From assembly GCA_034422115.1 (NCBI GenBank), contig DAOUJW010000017.1, positions 297,560 through 361,559 of the forward strand: a stretch of 64,000 bases of DNA, in the 5' to 3' direction. Source of the DNA: DAOUJW01 sp034422115. GTDB lineage: Bacteria > Chloroflexota > Dehalococcoidia > Lucifugimonadales > UBA2985. How positions within the stretch are numbered: the stretch's first letter is position 1; every line of letters starts with the position of its first letter. Below, piece by piece: positions 43,547 to 50,967 of this stretch. Under the pieces are notes generated by a model. It worked only from the letters and a program-made list of their open reading frames with translations, had not been told where the DNA came from and did not search any database. A program made the position numbers and the translations under genes.

Positions 43547-43557
43547 GTTACTATACT
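43528..43557 (+). promoter_or_regulatory. hsp20 promoter
   Basis: TTGACA at 43528-43533, 18-bp spacer, TATACT at 43552-43557. The -35 lies inside the HAIR-like repeat. It diverges from the dnaJ operon promoter. Confidence 0.75.
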
Positions 43558-43620
43558 AGCATTGTGAGGATGAGGTTGTGGGGAGCGCCGGAAGAGAAAT
43601 TGCACTAAGGAGGTATAGAA

Positions 43621-44058
43621 ATGGTGCTGAGACGTTGGGAGCCACTCAGGGAGCTGAGGACTATGGAGGACACCATCAACCGGCTGTGGCGGGGCTTTGG
43701 GGGCGAGGCGGCAGACCCCACCGTAGAGGGCTGGAGCGTGCCGCTGGACGTGGTGCGGGAGGGTGACAACATCCTTGTTCACGCCTCTCTGCCCGGGGTT
43801 GACCCGGACAACATAGACGTGTCCATTGAGGACAGCGTGTTGACCATCAAGGCCGCAACCCACTCGGACGTGGAGCGGGAGGAGGGGGAGTTCCTGATGC
43901 GGGAGCGTCGGACGGGATCCTTCCACCGTGCGCTGCGCCTGCCCGATACGGTGGACACGGAGAGGATCCAGCCCGGTTACAGGAACGGGGTCCTGACCAT
44001 CAGGATCCCCAAGGCGGAGGCCAAGAAGGCGAAGCAGTTCAAGGTTGTAGCAGAGTAA
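43621..44058 (+). CDS. Small heat-shock protein, Hsp20/alpha-crystallin family
   Basis: 145-aa ATP-independent holdase. The alpha-crystallin domain spans about residues 38-140: PLDVVREGDNILVHASLPGV, RTGSFHRALRLPDTVD and GVLTIRIPKAE. The C-terminal IXI-like tail is short. AAGGAGG precedes ATG 43621. It is a single-gene unit with its own promoter, HAIR-like operator and terminator, divergent from dnaJ-hspR-clpC. Confidence 0.94.
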   Translation: MVLRRWEPLRELRTMEDTINRLWRGFGGEAADPTVEGWSVPLDVVREGDNILVHASLPGVDPDNIDVSIEDSVLTIKAATHSDVEREEGEFLMRERRTGSFHRALRLPDTVDTERIQPGYRNGVLTIRIPKAEAKKAKQFKVVAE

Positions 44059-44080
44059 ACGGCTTCGCCGCGGGATTCTC

Positions 44081-44108
44081 AAGGGGCGTCTCTTTAGAGA
44101 CGCCCCTT
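44081..44108 (+). terminator. Rho-independent terminator of hsp20
   Basis: Perfect 13-bp stem AAGGGGCGTCTCT / AGAGACGCCCCTT with a 2-nt gap between the arms, followed by CTCTTTG. It may also act for the leftward small genes that end at 44174. Confidence 0.88.
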
Positions 44109-44173
44109 CTCTTTGTGGACAAGGGGGCAATCCTCATCCTGGGGCGCGGGAGAAGGGTAGTGTCTCAGTTTAG

Positions 44174-44296
44174 CTACAGGATCTTTCCGCACGTTGATAG
44201 ACCAACGGCAATAATGCAGGCAATCAAGAGAAGCAGGGGAAATTCCCAGAAGAACCCATCCCAACTGTCCCGCTCCCGTCTCCTACGCTTACGCAT
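44174..44296 (-). CDS. Small single-pass membrane protein
   Basis: 40-aa reading frame. It has an Arg/Lys-rich start (MRKRRRRERDS), an aromatic stretch (WDGFFWEF), one hydrophobic helix (PLLLLIACIIAVGLST) and a short tail with a second Cys. The charge bias and clean helix argue for translation. It begins 3 nt after the stop of the zinc-finger-like gene, with GAGGT upstream inside that gene, so the two are probably coupled. Function unknown. Confidence 0.55.
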   Translation of the reverse strand: MRKRRRRERDSWDGFFWEFPLLLLIACIIAVGLSTCGKIL

Positions 44297-44299
44297 GTT

Positions 44300-44485
44300 C
44301 TATTCAGACCTCAGCAAGAGGGGCATTATGTGATTTGCAAGCCAAAATTCATGTGCGCGGGGCTGTTTGTCTCTCCCGCCTCCTTCGGCTGAACCGACGA
44401 TATGCAGAAGGAGTGCCCGTATGCCTGGGCGGGGTTGGTGTCCACACACAGGACACTGGAATTGAGTCATGTGCATTGTCGCCAT
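44300..44485 (-). CDS. Small putative C2H2-like zinc-finger protein
   Basis: Up to 61 aa (a later Met, at 44470, gives MTQFQCPVCGHQ...). One CPVC knuckle is followed by ALLLHIV and, after a basic loop, by HEFWLANHI, a CxxC...H...H arrangement that could hold one zinc ion. No enzymatic domain. It is coupled to the 40-aa membrane protein gene downstream. The overlapping plus-strand frame 44115-44333 has no recognisable features and is taken as its shadow. Function unknown. Confidence 0.5.
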   Translation of the reverse strand: MATMHMTQFQCPVCGHQPRPGIRALLLHIVGSAEGGGRDKQPRAHEFWLANHIMPLLLRSE

Positions 44486-44658
44486 TGGCTACCCCCCGAC
44501 TTTGCCAAAGTGCCAGTTTGCCATTGTGCGTTTACTGAAGTAAGATAGGACTATACAGGGTTGTTACAGAGTTGACAACTACGTAAAAACTGTTTTGTTG
44601 CCCGGCGGCCCAGCTCGGTAGAATGTGCCTCAGAATATCGCCTTGGAGAGGAATGAGA

Positions 44659-44943
44659 ATGGCGCACGCAAAGAATCCGGCGCGCCGGCCCCGCGAGGAG
44701 GCGGCCCGCCTCGGCAGAGAGATATACGAGCGGGACATACGCCCCCGGGTGGAAGCCGACCACGTTGGCAAGTACGTCGCCATAGATGTTGAGACTGGAG
44801 ATTGGACAATCGCCGACGGTGAGAGTGGCGCGGTGGACCGACTGAGGGCGCAACACCCCGGCGCCATCGATATCCTGGTGGAACGAGTTGGGTACCGGGC
44901 GCTGCGCAGTTTCCGAGCCGGGTCCCTGCGGAGTAGCGAGTGA
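44659..44943 (+). CDS. Small hypothetical protein, partner of a retropepsin-like protease gene
   Basis: 94 aa from ATG 44659 (GAGAGGA upstream; ATG 44653 is an alternative). A basic N-terminal helix (EAARLGREIYERDI) is followed by a compact segment YVAIDVETGDWTIADGESGA and a basic tail. Its stop overlaps the GTG start of the protease gene (GTGA), so the two are translationally coupled. The family is familiar as a neighbour of clan AA protease genes, but its role is not known to me. Confidence 0.72.
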   Translation: MAHAKNPARRPREEAARLGREIYERDIRPRVEADHVGKYVAIDVETGDWTIADGESGAVDRLRAQHPGAIDILVERVGYRALRSFRAGSLRSSE

Positions 44944-45311
44944 TCGAAGGGGCGGTGAATACTGCCCATGAAGCAGTGGTGACGCTTTCCTTGCAGGGCC
45001 CGGAAGGACAGGCGCGGGACATCGAGGCCGTTATCGACACTGGCTACACCGGCGTTCTGACATTGCCGAGCACCGTGGTTTCGGACTTGGGGTTACCTTT
45101 TTCACACATTGGCTGGGCATTTCTGGCAAACGATGACGTTGTGAGCTTTGATGTCCACGATGCAATAATCCTGTGGGACGGCCAGCCCAAGCACATCAAG
45201 GCCGACGCGATGGGTGGCACCCCGCTTGTGGGTATGTTGCTGCTGGACGGATATGACCTTAACATCCGGGTTCGGGAGGGTGGCCGCGTTCTTATACAGG
45301 CCGGGGTATAG
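44940..45311 (+). CDS. Retropepsin-like clan AA aspartic protease
   Basis: 123 aa from GTG 44940, overlapping the previous gene by 4 nt. The catalytic motif is DTGYTG (residues 32-37: VIDTGYTGVLTLP), and the C-terminal hydrophobic-Gly segment reads GTPLVGMLLLDGYDL. The length suits a single-domain homodimeric protease with one Asp per subunit. Substrate unknown; the coupled upstream protein is an obvious candidate partner. No phage genes surround it. Confidence 0.82.
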   Translation: MIEGAVNTAHEAVVTLSLQGPEGQARDIEAVIDTGYTGVLTLPSTVVSDLGLPFSHIGWAFLANDDVVSFDVHDAIILWDGQPKHIKADAMGGTPLVGMLLLDGYDLNIRVREGGRVLIQAGV

Positions 45312-45419
45312 CCTGCGCCTGTTTCCCTTGCCCCACGCCTTTAACTGCCCGTGTGTATGGCTTCGTTGTGATTAGACAGGATGTCAGCCAGTGGCTGCCA
45401 CGAGTGACAGGAGGAGAGC

Positions 45420-45791
45420 ATGAATCTCGGCGCATTTTCAGTCAGCCTTACGGTGAAGGACCTGGAAGCCTCCAGGGCCTTCTATGAGAAGCTCGGCTTT
45501 GAGGTCGTGGGTGGAGACCCCTCGGAGAACTGGCTGATCCTCAGGAACGGCTTGCACACCATCGGCCTCTTTCACGGCATGTTCGACAAGAACATACTCA
45601 CCTTCAATCCGGGCTGGGACTACCAGGCCCGGCCGGTCGGCGAGTTCACCGACGTACGGGAGCTTCAGCGCCGGCTGAAGGCGGCGGGCGTTTCGCTGGA
45701 GGTCGAGACGGACGAGAGCACGACTGGCCCGGCCAGCTTCATCGTCGTCGACCCGGACGGCAACCCCATACTGGTCGACCAGCACGTGTGA
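45420..45791 (+). CDS. VOC (glyoxalase/bleomycin-resistance fold) protein
   Basis: 123-aa single VOC-fold protein. Residues 5-60 (AFSVSLTVKDLEASRAFYEKLGFEVV) form the first beta-alpha-beta-beta module and residues 70-123 the second (ASFIVVDPDGNPILVDQHV). Metal ligands are incomplete compared with glyoxalase I, so the reaction is unassigned. AGGAGAGC precedes ATG 45420. Monocistronic between two unrelated units. Confidence 0.85.
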   Translation: MNLGAFSVSLTVKDLEASRAFYEKLGFEVVGGDPSENWLILRNGLHTIGLFHGMFDKNILTFNPGWDYQARPVGEFTDVRELQRRLKAAGVSLEVETDESTTGPASFIVVDPDGNPILVDQHV

Positions 45792-45810
45792 AGCGGCGCC
45801 CCGCGTTAGA

Positions 45811-45839
45811 TTGACACCCCTATAGCCTTAACCTAAAAT
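45811..45839 (+). promoter_or_regulatory. Promoter of alaS-ruvX
   Basis: TTGACA at 45811-45816, 17-bp spacer, TAAAAT at 45834-45839, about 36 bp before the alaS start. Confidence 0.7.
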
Positions 45840-45875
45840 CCAAGCTGGCTGACTACTCCCGCGAAAGGCGCTGAA

Positions 45876-48695
45876 GTGACCGGAGACGAGATCAGAGAGG
45901 CCTTCCTGAGCTTTTTTGAGAGCAAGGGGCACCTGCGCATGCCCAGCTCCTCTCTCATTCCGGCGGGCGACCCCACGCTGCTTCTCACCAGCGCCGGCAT
46001 GGTGCAGTTCAAGCCCTACTTCACGGGCGAAATGTCGCCGCCGGGCAGACGGCTCACCACCTCGCAAAAGTGCTTCCGCACCACCGACGTGGGCAACGTG
46101 GGCGATGCCACGCACCTCACATTCTTTGAGATGCTGGGCAACTTCAGCGTCGGCGACTACTTCAAGAAGGAGGCCATCCAGTTCGCCTGGGAGTTCGTCA
46201 CGGAGCGCCTGGGGCTTGCGCCGGAGCGCCTGTGGGCCAGCATCTACCTGGACGACGACGAGGCCTTCGATCTGTGGGTCGCCAACACCGGCGTTCCGGC
46301 TGAGCGTATACGTCGCTTTGGAGAGGACGACAACTTCTGGGGCCCGGCGGGCAACGAGGGGCCCTGCGGCCCGTGCAGTGAGATAAACTACGACTTTGGC
46401 GAGCAGTACGGCTGCCGCTTGCCAGACTGCGGCCCCAACTGCGAGAACACCAACCCGGCTACAGGCCTCTCCTGCGACCGTTTTGTGGAGCTTTGGAACC
46501 TGGTCTTCATGCAATACTACCAGGACGCGGACGGCGTTCGCACGCCTCTGCCCGCGCCCAACATAGACACAGGCATGGGCCTGGAGCGGGCTGCGGTCAT
46601 ACTCCAGGGCAAGCGCAACATCTACGAGACTGACCTGATGGACATCCTGGTGCAGAGCGCCTCAGACCTGTCCGGCAGAGTTTACGGCGAGAACCCGGAC
46701 GACGACTACGCCCTCCGTGTCGTGGCTGAGCACGCCCGGAGCGCCGCCTTTCTCATAGGCGACGGCGTTGTGCCGAGCAACGATGGCCGCGGCTACGTGC
46801 TGCGCCGCGTCATCCGCCGAGCCATAAGGTACGGCCGGAAGCTGGACCTGGAAGACCCCTTCCTGTCGGAGGTGGCGGCGACCGTCATCGACCGAATGAA
46901 GGGCCAGTACCCGGACCTTGACCAGCGCCGCGACTTCATCCTGCGGGTGATCCACCTGGAGGAGGAGCGCTTTGGCCAGGCCCTACGGACGGGAATGCCC
47001 ATGCTTGAAGAGGGACTGATACCCTTTCACGTCGGGCTTAGGAGCATTACAGACGGCGAGCCGGACGCCATCGAAGAGCTGGCTAATCGAATCGGCGGCG
47101 GTGTAAGCCCGTCCCTCCTGCAGCAGGCCGTGGATCCCCTGGTCACTGCCCTGCGCGAAGCCAAGGGCACTGAAGTCCTGGAGAAATCCGGCAGGATGCT
47201 GCTTGGGGCGGAGGTATTTGTCCTGTACGACACCTACGGCCTTCCGCCTGAGCTTGTGGAGGAGATAGCCATAGAGAACGGCCTGGATGGGATAGACTGG
47301 GAGGGCTTTGAGCAGGAGATGGAGGCCCAGCGGGAGCGCGCCCGGGCCGCTGCGGAGGGCTTCGGCGGCGACTTTAACGCGATACGGGCGTACCAGGACC
47401 TGGGCGTCGGCGGAACGCGCTTCCTTGGCTACGAGGCGCTCACCGCTCAATCGGTGATAGTGGGTATGCTCGTCGACGGCAAGCCGGTGGAGCGGGCCGT
47501 CGAGGGGCAGCAGGTTGAGGCGCTGCTGAGCGAGACGCCCTTCTACGCCGAAATGGGCGGGCAGGTGGGGGACACGGGAGAGATTGTGGCGCAGGAAAAC
47601 GTCATCCACGTGGAGGACACCCAAGCCCCCATTGCCGGCCTGACGGTGCACAGGTGCACGGTGGCCGCCGGCAGCTTCACACTGGGCGACGCCGTGGAGG
47701 CCAGGGTAGATGTCCGGCGTCGGGAGTCCATCGCCTGCAACCACACGGCCACCCACCTTCTGCACGCAACGCTGCGCCAGGTGCTTGGCTTCCACGTCCG
47801 GCAGCACGGCTCCCTGGTCGCTCCGGACCGCCTTCGCTTCGACTTTACACACGTCAGCCCGCTGACTCAGGATGAGCTGCGAGAGGTGCAGCGGGTGGCC
47901 AACGAGAAGATTCGGGAGAACGTGCTCGTCGACTGGCGCGAGACCACCTATCGCGACGCCGTGTCCCAGGGCGCGCTGGCCTTCTTCGGCGACAGGTACG
48001 GCGACCAGGTGCGGGTGGTGGAGGTGGCGAACGGCGTTCCCTTCAGCGTGGAGGTGTGCGGGGGCACCCATGTCCACAGGACGGGTGACATAGGCTACTG
48101 CCACATAGTCTCCGAGACCAGCATAGGCTCCGGGCTGCGTCGCATTGAGGCCGTGACCGGGCGCAGCGCCGAGGCCCTTATGCTTGAAAACGCCGAGTCC
48201 CTGGAAGAGGCGTCGCGCCGGCTGCAGGTACCGTCGCATCAGCTTGGCGACAGGGTCGACAGCCTGCTGTCGGAGTTGGAGCAGGTCACAAAGCGCGCCG
48301 AGTCCCTGGAGCGGGAGCTGCTCAGGCGCCAGGTCGATGAGTTGCCGCGTAGGGAAGTGGCCGGAATCGGAGTCGTGTCCGGCGTCCTGTCGATTACAGC
48401 CTCCGACTTCCTGCGGGAGGCCGGCGACTGGCTGAGGAACGACATCAAGAGCGGGGTGGTTATTCTTGGCGCGGTTCTGGAGGACAGGCCAACCATGATC
48501 GTCATGGCCACGAGAGACGTGGTGGACCAGGGGTTCAACGCGGGCAACGTGGTGCGGGAGGCGGCCAAGGCTATGGGCGGCGGCGGCGGCGGAAGGCCGG
48601 ACATGGGCCAGGCGGGAGGCCGCGCGCCGGACAAGCTCAAGGACGCGCTTCAGGATGCTGAGGAGGGCGTGCGGCTGTGGAAGGAGGGGGCCTGA
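45876..48695 (+). CDS. alaS: Alanyl-tRNA synthetase
   Basis: Charges tRNA-Ala and clears mischarged Ser and Gly. 939 aa from GTG 45876. Catalytic domain (EIREAFLSFFESKGH, TSAGMVQFKPYF, CFRTTDVGNVG), editing domain with zinc ligands in CNHTATHLLH and VEVCGGTHVHRTG, and a C-terminal DHHA1 domain (GGGGGGRPDMGQAGG). Longer than the usual 870-880 aa: about 50 extra residues lie between GMPMLEEGL and GAEVFVLYDTYG, just before the editing domain. The 3' end overlaps ruvX. Confidence 0.96.
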   Translation: MTGDEIREAFLSFFESKGHLRMPSSSLIPAGDPTLLLTSAGMVQFKPYFTGEMSPPGRRLTTSQKCFRTTDVGNVGDATHLTFFEMLGNFSVGDYFKKEAIQFAWEFVTERLGLAPERLWASIYLDDDEAFDLWVANTGVPAERIRRFGEDDNFWGPAGNEGPCGPCSEINYDFGEQYGCRLPDCGPNCENTNPATGLSCDRFVELWNLVFMQYYQDADGVRTPLPAPNIDTGMGLERAAVILQGKRNIYETDLMDILVQSASDLSGRVYGENPDDDYALRVVAEHARSAAFLIGDGVVPSNDGRGYVLRRVIRRAIRYGRKLDLEDPFLSEVAATVIDRMKGQYPDLDQRRDFILRVIHLEEERFGQALRTGMPMLEEGLIPFHVGLRSITDGEPDAIEELANRIGGGVSPSLLQQAVDPLVTALREAKGTEVLEKSGRMLLGAEVFVLYDTYGLPPELVEEIAIENGLDGIDWEGFEQEMEAQRERARAAAEGFGGDFNAIRAYQDLGVGGTRFLGYEALTAQSVIVGMLVDGKPVERAVEGQQVEALLSETPFYAEMGGQVGDTGEIVAQENVIHVEDTQAPIAGLTVHRCTVAAGSFTLGDAVEARVDVRRRESIACNHTATHLLHATLRQVLGFHVRQHGSLVAPDRLRFDFTHVSPLTQDELREVQRVANEKIRENVLVDWRETTYRDAVSQGALAFFGDRYGDQVRVVEVANGVPFSVEVCGGTHVHRTGDIGYCHIVSETSIGSGLRRIEAVTGRSAEALMLENAESLEEASRRLQVPSHQLGDRVDSLLSELEQVTKRAESLERELLRRQVDELPRREVAGIGVVSGVLSITASDFLREAGDWLRNDIKSGVVILGAVLEDRPTMIVMATRDVVDQGFNAGNVVREAAKAMGGGGGGRPDMGQAGGRAPDKLKDALQDAEEGVRLWKEGA

Positions 48696-49108
48696 GGACT
48701 CTTGGGCTGGACGTGGGTGAGAGCCGCATTGGCGCGGCCGTCAGCGACCCCACGGGCACAATCACAAGTCCCCTGGCCGCCATACATCGCGTCAGCCTGG
48801 AAGAGGACATCCGTGCCGTGACGACCCTGGCGGAGGAGCACGAGGCGGAGGCGATAGTGGTGGGATTTCCCATATCCCTGAATGGCAGGCTGGGGCCGCA
48901 GGGCCGGCGCACTCAGGAGTTCATCCGATCTCTTTCCAGGGAGTCATCCGTACCCGTACACACCCAGGACGAGCGGTTTTCGACCGTGGAGGCGGAGCGC
49001 CTGCTCCGGGATGCGGGCCGCGCGCCGTCGAGGGACAAGGGTCTGCGGGACTCCGCCGCCGCCTGCGTCATACTCCAGGCGTATCTGGACGCGCGGCGCG
49101 GCGGGTAG
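48677..49108 (+). CDS. ruvX: Holliday-junction resolvase-like nuclease RuvX/YqgF
   Basis: 143-aa RNase H-fold protein implicated in 16S rRNA 5' maturation and Holliday-junction cleavage. Acidic residues stand in GLDVGESRIGAAVSD, DERFSTVEAERLL and RDSAAACVILQ. Two starts are possible: GTG 48677, with AGGAGGG at 48661-48667, overlaps alaS by 19 nt; CTG 48692, with AAGGAGGGGG before it, would give a 4-nt CTGA overlap and the usual short N-terminus. GTG is annotated. Its last 87 bp are partly duplicated at 49759. Confidence 0.93.
   Translation: MEGGGLRTLGLDVGESRIGAAVSDPTGTITSPLAAIHRVSLEEDIRAVTTLAEEHEAEAIVVGFPISLNGRLGPQGRRTQEFIRSLSRESSVPVHTQDERFSTVEAERLLRDAGRAPSRDKGLRDSAAACVILQAYLDARRGG
49016..49102 (+). 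repeat. Direct repeat, copy A (ruvX 3' end)
   Basis: The terminal part of ruvX. Copy B at 49759-49825 matches it at 64 of 67 aligned bases, apart from a 20-bp gap that falls between two CTGCG repeats. Confidence 0.85.
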
Positions 49109-49199
49109 GGAGAGACTGCGAGAGGCATGGGACTGCATAAAATAGTGTCTCCGCCTGAACTGTGTTGCCAAAATGCACACAGAATACGATAATTAGCGC

Positions 49200-49487
49200 A
49201 TGGACATCGGCTTCGAATGGAGTACAGAAAAGAACCAACAACTTATAGATCAACGAGGAATATCATTTGAGAGCGTCATATCTGCAATAGAGCAAGGCGG
49301 CTTGCTGGACGTGCTGCAACACCCGAATCAGGATCGCTACCCGGGCCAGTTGATATACGTTGTGGAAATCGACGAGTACATTCACCTAGTGCCTTTCATA
49401 AAGCAGGCTGACGGCAATCGCTTTCTGAAGACGATTATTCCCAGCCGAAAGGCGACAAGAGACTATAGGAGGAGGAGGCCATCGTGA
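49200..49487 (+). CDS. BrnT-like ribonuclease toxin
   Basis: 95 aa, RelE-like fold. FEWSTEKNQQLIDQRGISFESV and the C-terminal IIPSRKATRDYRRRR are the conserved ends of BrnT toxins, which cleave RNA. The middle (EQGGLLDVLQHPNQDRYPGQ) is longer than usual. It overlaps the antitoxin gene by 4 nt (GTGA). It lies between two copies of the ruvX 3' end, pointing to insertion after ruvX. More A+T-rich than alaS and ruvX. Confidence 0.8.
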   Translation: MDIGFEWSTEKNQQLIDQRGISFESVISAIEQGGLLDVLQHPNQDRYPGQLIYVVEIDEYIHLVPFIKQADGNRFLKTIIPSRKATRDYRRRRPS

Positions 49488-49759
49488 GTGATAATATGAG
49501 CGCTGAGGAGAGCGACATTCTCCACAGATTCGAGCGCGGCGAACTGCGCCCCGCACCTGAGGCTGAACTGGAGATTGAAGCAGCCCGCTTGGCGGCGCGT
49601 AATACGTTCAACAAGACCAGGCGCGTGAATTTGCGGGTAAGCGAGCGCGACTTCAATATAGCCCACGCGCGGGCCCGGGAAGAGGGGATTCCCTACCAGA
49701 CGCTGCTGTCCAGCATTATCCACAAGTACCTGTCCGGGCGGCTGACAGAAAAGAGATAG
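49484..49759 (+). CDS. Ribbon-helix-helix antitoxin of the BrnT-like toxin
   Basis: 91 aa from GTG 49484. The acidic N-terminal half should wrap the toxin; the C-terminal half (VNLRVSERDFNIAHARAREE then YQTLLSSIIHKYLSG) is a CopG/RHH DNA-binding domain of the BrnA or CopG kind. Such antitoxins repress their own operon. The stop lies at the junction with copy B of the ruvX repeat. Confidence 0.8.
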   Translation: MSDNMSAEESDILHRFERGELRPAPEAELEIEAARLAARNTFNKTRRVNLRVSERDFNIAHARAREEGIPYQTLLSSIIHKYLSGRLTEKR

Positions 49760-49825
49760 GCCGCGCGCCGTCCAGGGACAAGGGCCTGCGTGATACTCCA
49801 GGCGTACCTGGACGCGCGGCGCGGC
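49759..49825 (+). repeat. Direct repeat, copy B (ruvX 3'-end remnant)
   Basis: 67 bp matching 49016-49102 with three substitutions and a 20-bp deletion. It is a non-coding remnant, directly after the antitoxin stop, and runs into the promoter-like repeat at 49841. Confidence 0.85.
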
Positions 49826-49840
49826 TGACGGCGCACCATT

Positions 49841-49875
49841 CTTGTCCCTCTTTTGCTTCCCTTGCTATACTCATT
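49841..49875 (+). repeat. Duplicated aroE promoter, copy 1
   Basis: 35 bp, 30 of them identical to 51322-51356. Both copies contain a TTG-CC -35-like box, an 18-bp spacer and TGC-TATACT. Here it drives the PLD gene. Confidence 0.8.
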
Positions 49876-49902
49876 ACAGTTCACCTAGGGGGAATGCTTG
49901 AT

Positions 49903-50622
49903 ATGGCAGAATTCCTAACCAGAAAAGGAATCGTGTTTCACATTGACAGGATCATTAAGGAAGCTGAGGAGGAAATTGTTCTCATCAGCCCATTTATCAA
50001 TGCTGACGATGAGACCAAAAGGCTCATATCGCAAACTACACCCGACATTACCATTGATGTGATCTATGGCAAAAGAGAGTTAAAGCAGGACGAAAAAGAG
50101 TTTTTTAACAAGCCTAGTGTCAAACTTACTTATCGCAAAGACCTTCACGCAAAATGCTATCTGAACGAAGAAGAGGCGATAATCACCTCTATGAACCTCT
50201 ATGAGTATTCCCAGCTATACAATGATGAGATGGGGATACTGGTATCCAGAAAAAACGACAGAGAGCTTTATGAGGCAATTTATAAACAGGCGATGGAATG
50301 GAAGGAAGACGGTAGCGGTGTAGACGAGCCTGCAACTGGTAGAAGAAATACAGGGGGAATAGGGACTCTGAAAGAGGATGCCCAGATAGTGGAGGAGTCC
50401 GTTCAGGGTTTCTGTATCCGTTGCCAGGATAACCTATCCATCGACCCAACTAAGCCGTATTGTACTCGCTGCTACGCGAGCTGGAAGCGTTACAAGAACG
50501 AGAGGCACAAGGAGAATTATTGCCACTTCTGTGGAAGCGGGCATAAGACTACTCTACTGAAGCCTCTGTGTCTCACCTGCTACAGGGAGTTAGAGGATGT
50601 ACTGGATTCACTAGCTGACTAG
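49903..50622 (+). CDS. PLD-family (HKD-like) protein with C-terminal zinc ribbons
   Basis: 239 aa. Residues 1-125 form one phospholipase D/HKD domain (IVLISPFINADDET, then DLHAKCYLNEEEAIITSMNL); the HxK is present but the usual Asp is Glu. The C-terminal 80 residues have paired knuckles CIRC...CTRC and CHFC...CLTC, two likely zinc sites. Such proteins act as nucleases in restriction or defence contexts; the role here is inferred. The gene is A+T-rich beside its neighbours. Start 49903 is chosen because AGGGGG (49887-49892) leaves 10 nt; ATG 49894 is too close. Confidence 0.78.
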   Translation: MAEFLTRKGIVFHIDRIIKEAEEEIVLISPFINADDETKRLISQTTPDITIDVIYGKRELKQDEKEFFNKPSVKLTYRKDLHAKCYLNEEEAIITSMNLYEYSQLYNDEMGILVSRKNDRELYEAIYKQAMEWKEDGSGVDEPATGRRNTGGIGTLKEDAQIVEESVQGFCIRCQDNLSIDPTKPYCTRCYASWKRYKNERHKENYCHFCGSGHKTTLLKPLCLTCYRELEDVLDSLAD

Positions 50623-50658
50623 GGCTATTGGCTGCGTCTTTGGGTTAAGGCACAGAGT

Positions 50659-50958
50659 CTACATGGTGCCTGTGGCCGTGAACCTCTCCACCTGGATTTG
50701 CTTGGCCCGGTCGCGTGCCCGCCAGAGGTCATAGGCCGTCTGCAAGGCCAGCCAGGTCTCGGGGCTGGAGCCGAAGGCCAGGGAAAGGCGAATGGACATC
50801 TCGACCGATACGCCCGCCTTCTCGTTCACCAGGTCTGACAATGCCTGACGGGTTACGCCCAGGCCTTCCGCCGCCCTGGTCACGGTGAGGCCCAGCGGCT
50901 CAAGGCACTCCATCCTCACTATTTCCCCGGGATGGGGAGGGTTTTGCATGGGCATCAT
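50659..50958 (-). CDS. higA: HigA-type antitoxin (XRE HTH)
   Basis: 99 aa. The family start PPHPGEIVRMECLEPLGLTV leads into a helix-turn-helix (RAAEGLGVTRQALSDLVNEKAGVS). HigA binds HigB and represses the higBA promoter. It lies 9 bp downstream of higB, in the higB-higA order typical of this type. Confidence 0.92.
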   Translation of the reverse strand: MMPMQNPPHPGEIVRMECLEPLGLTVTRAAEGLGVTRQALSDLVNEKAGVSVEMSIRLSLAFGSSPETWLALQTAYDLWRARDRAKQIQVERFTATGTM

Positions 50959-50967
50959 GACACCTCC

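Noticed and set aside
44115..44333. 72-aa plus-strand frame after hsp20
   Set aside because: Low-complexity basic product without a good Shine-Dalgarno. The minus-strand pair at 44174-44485 fits better.
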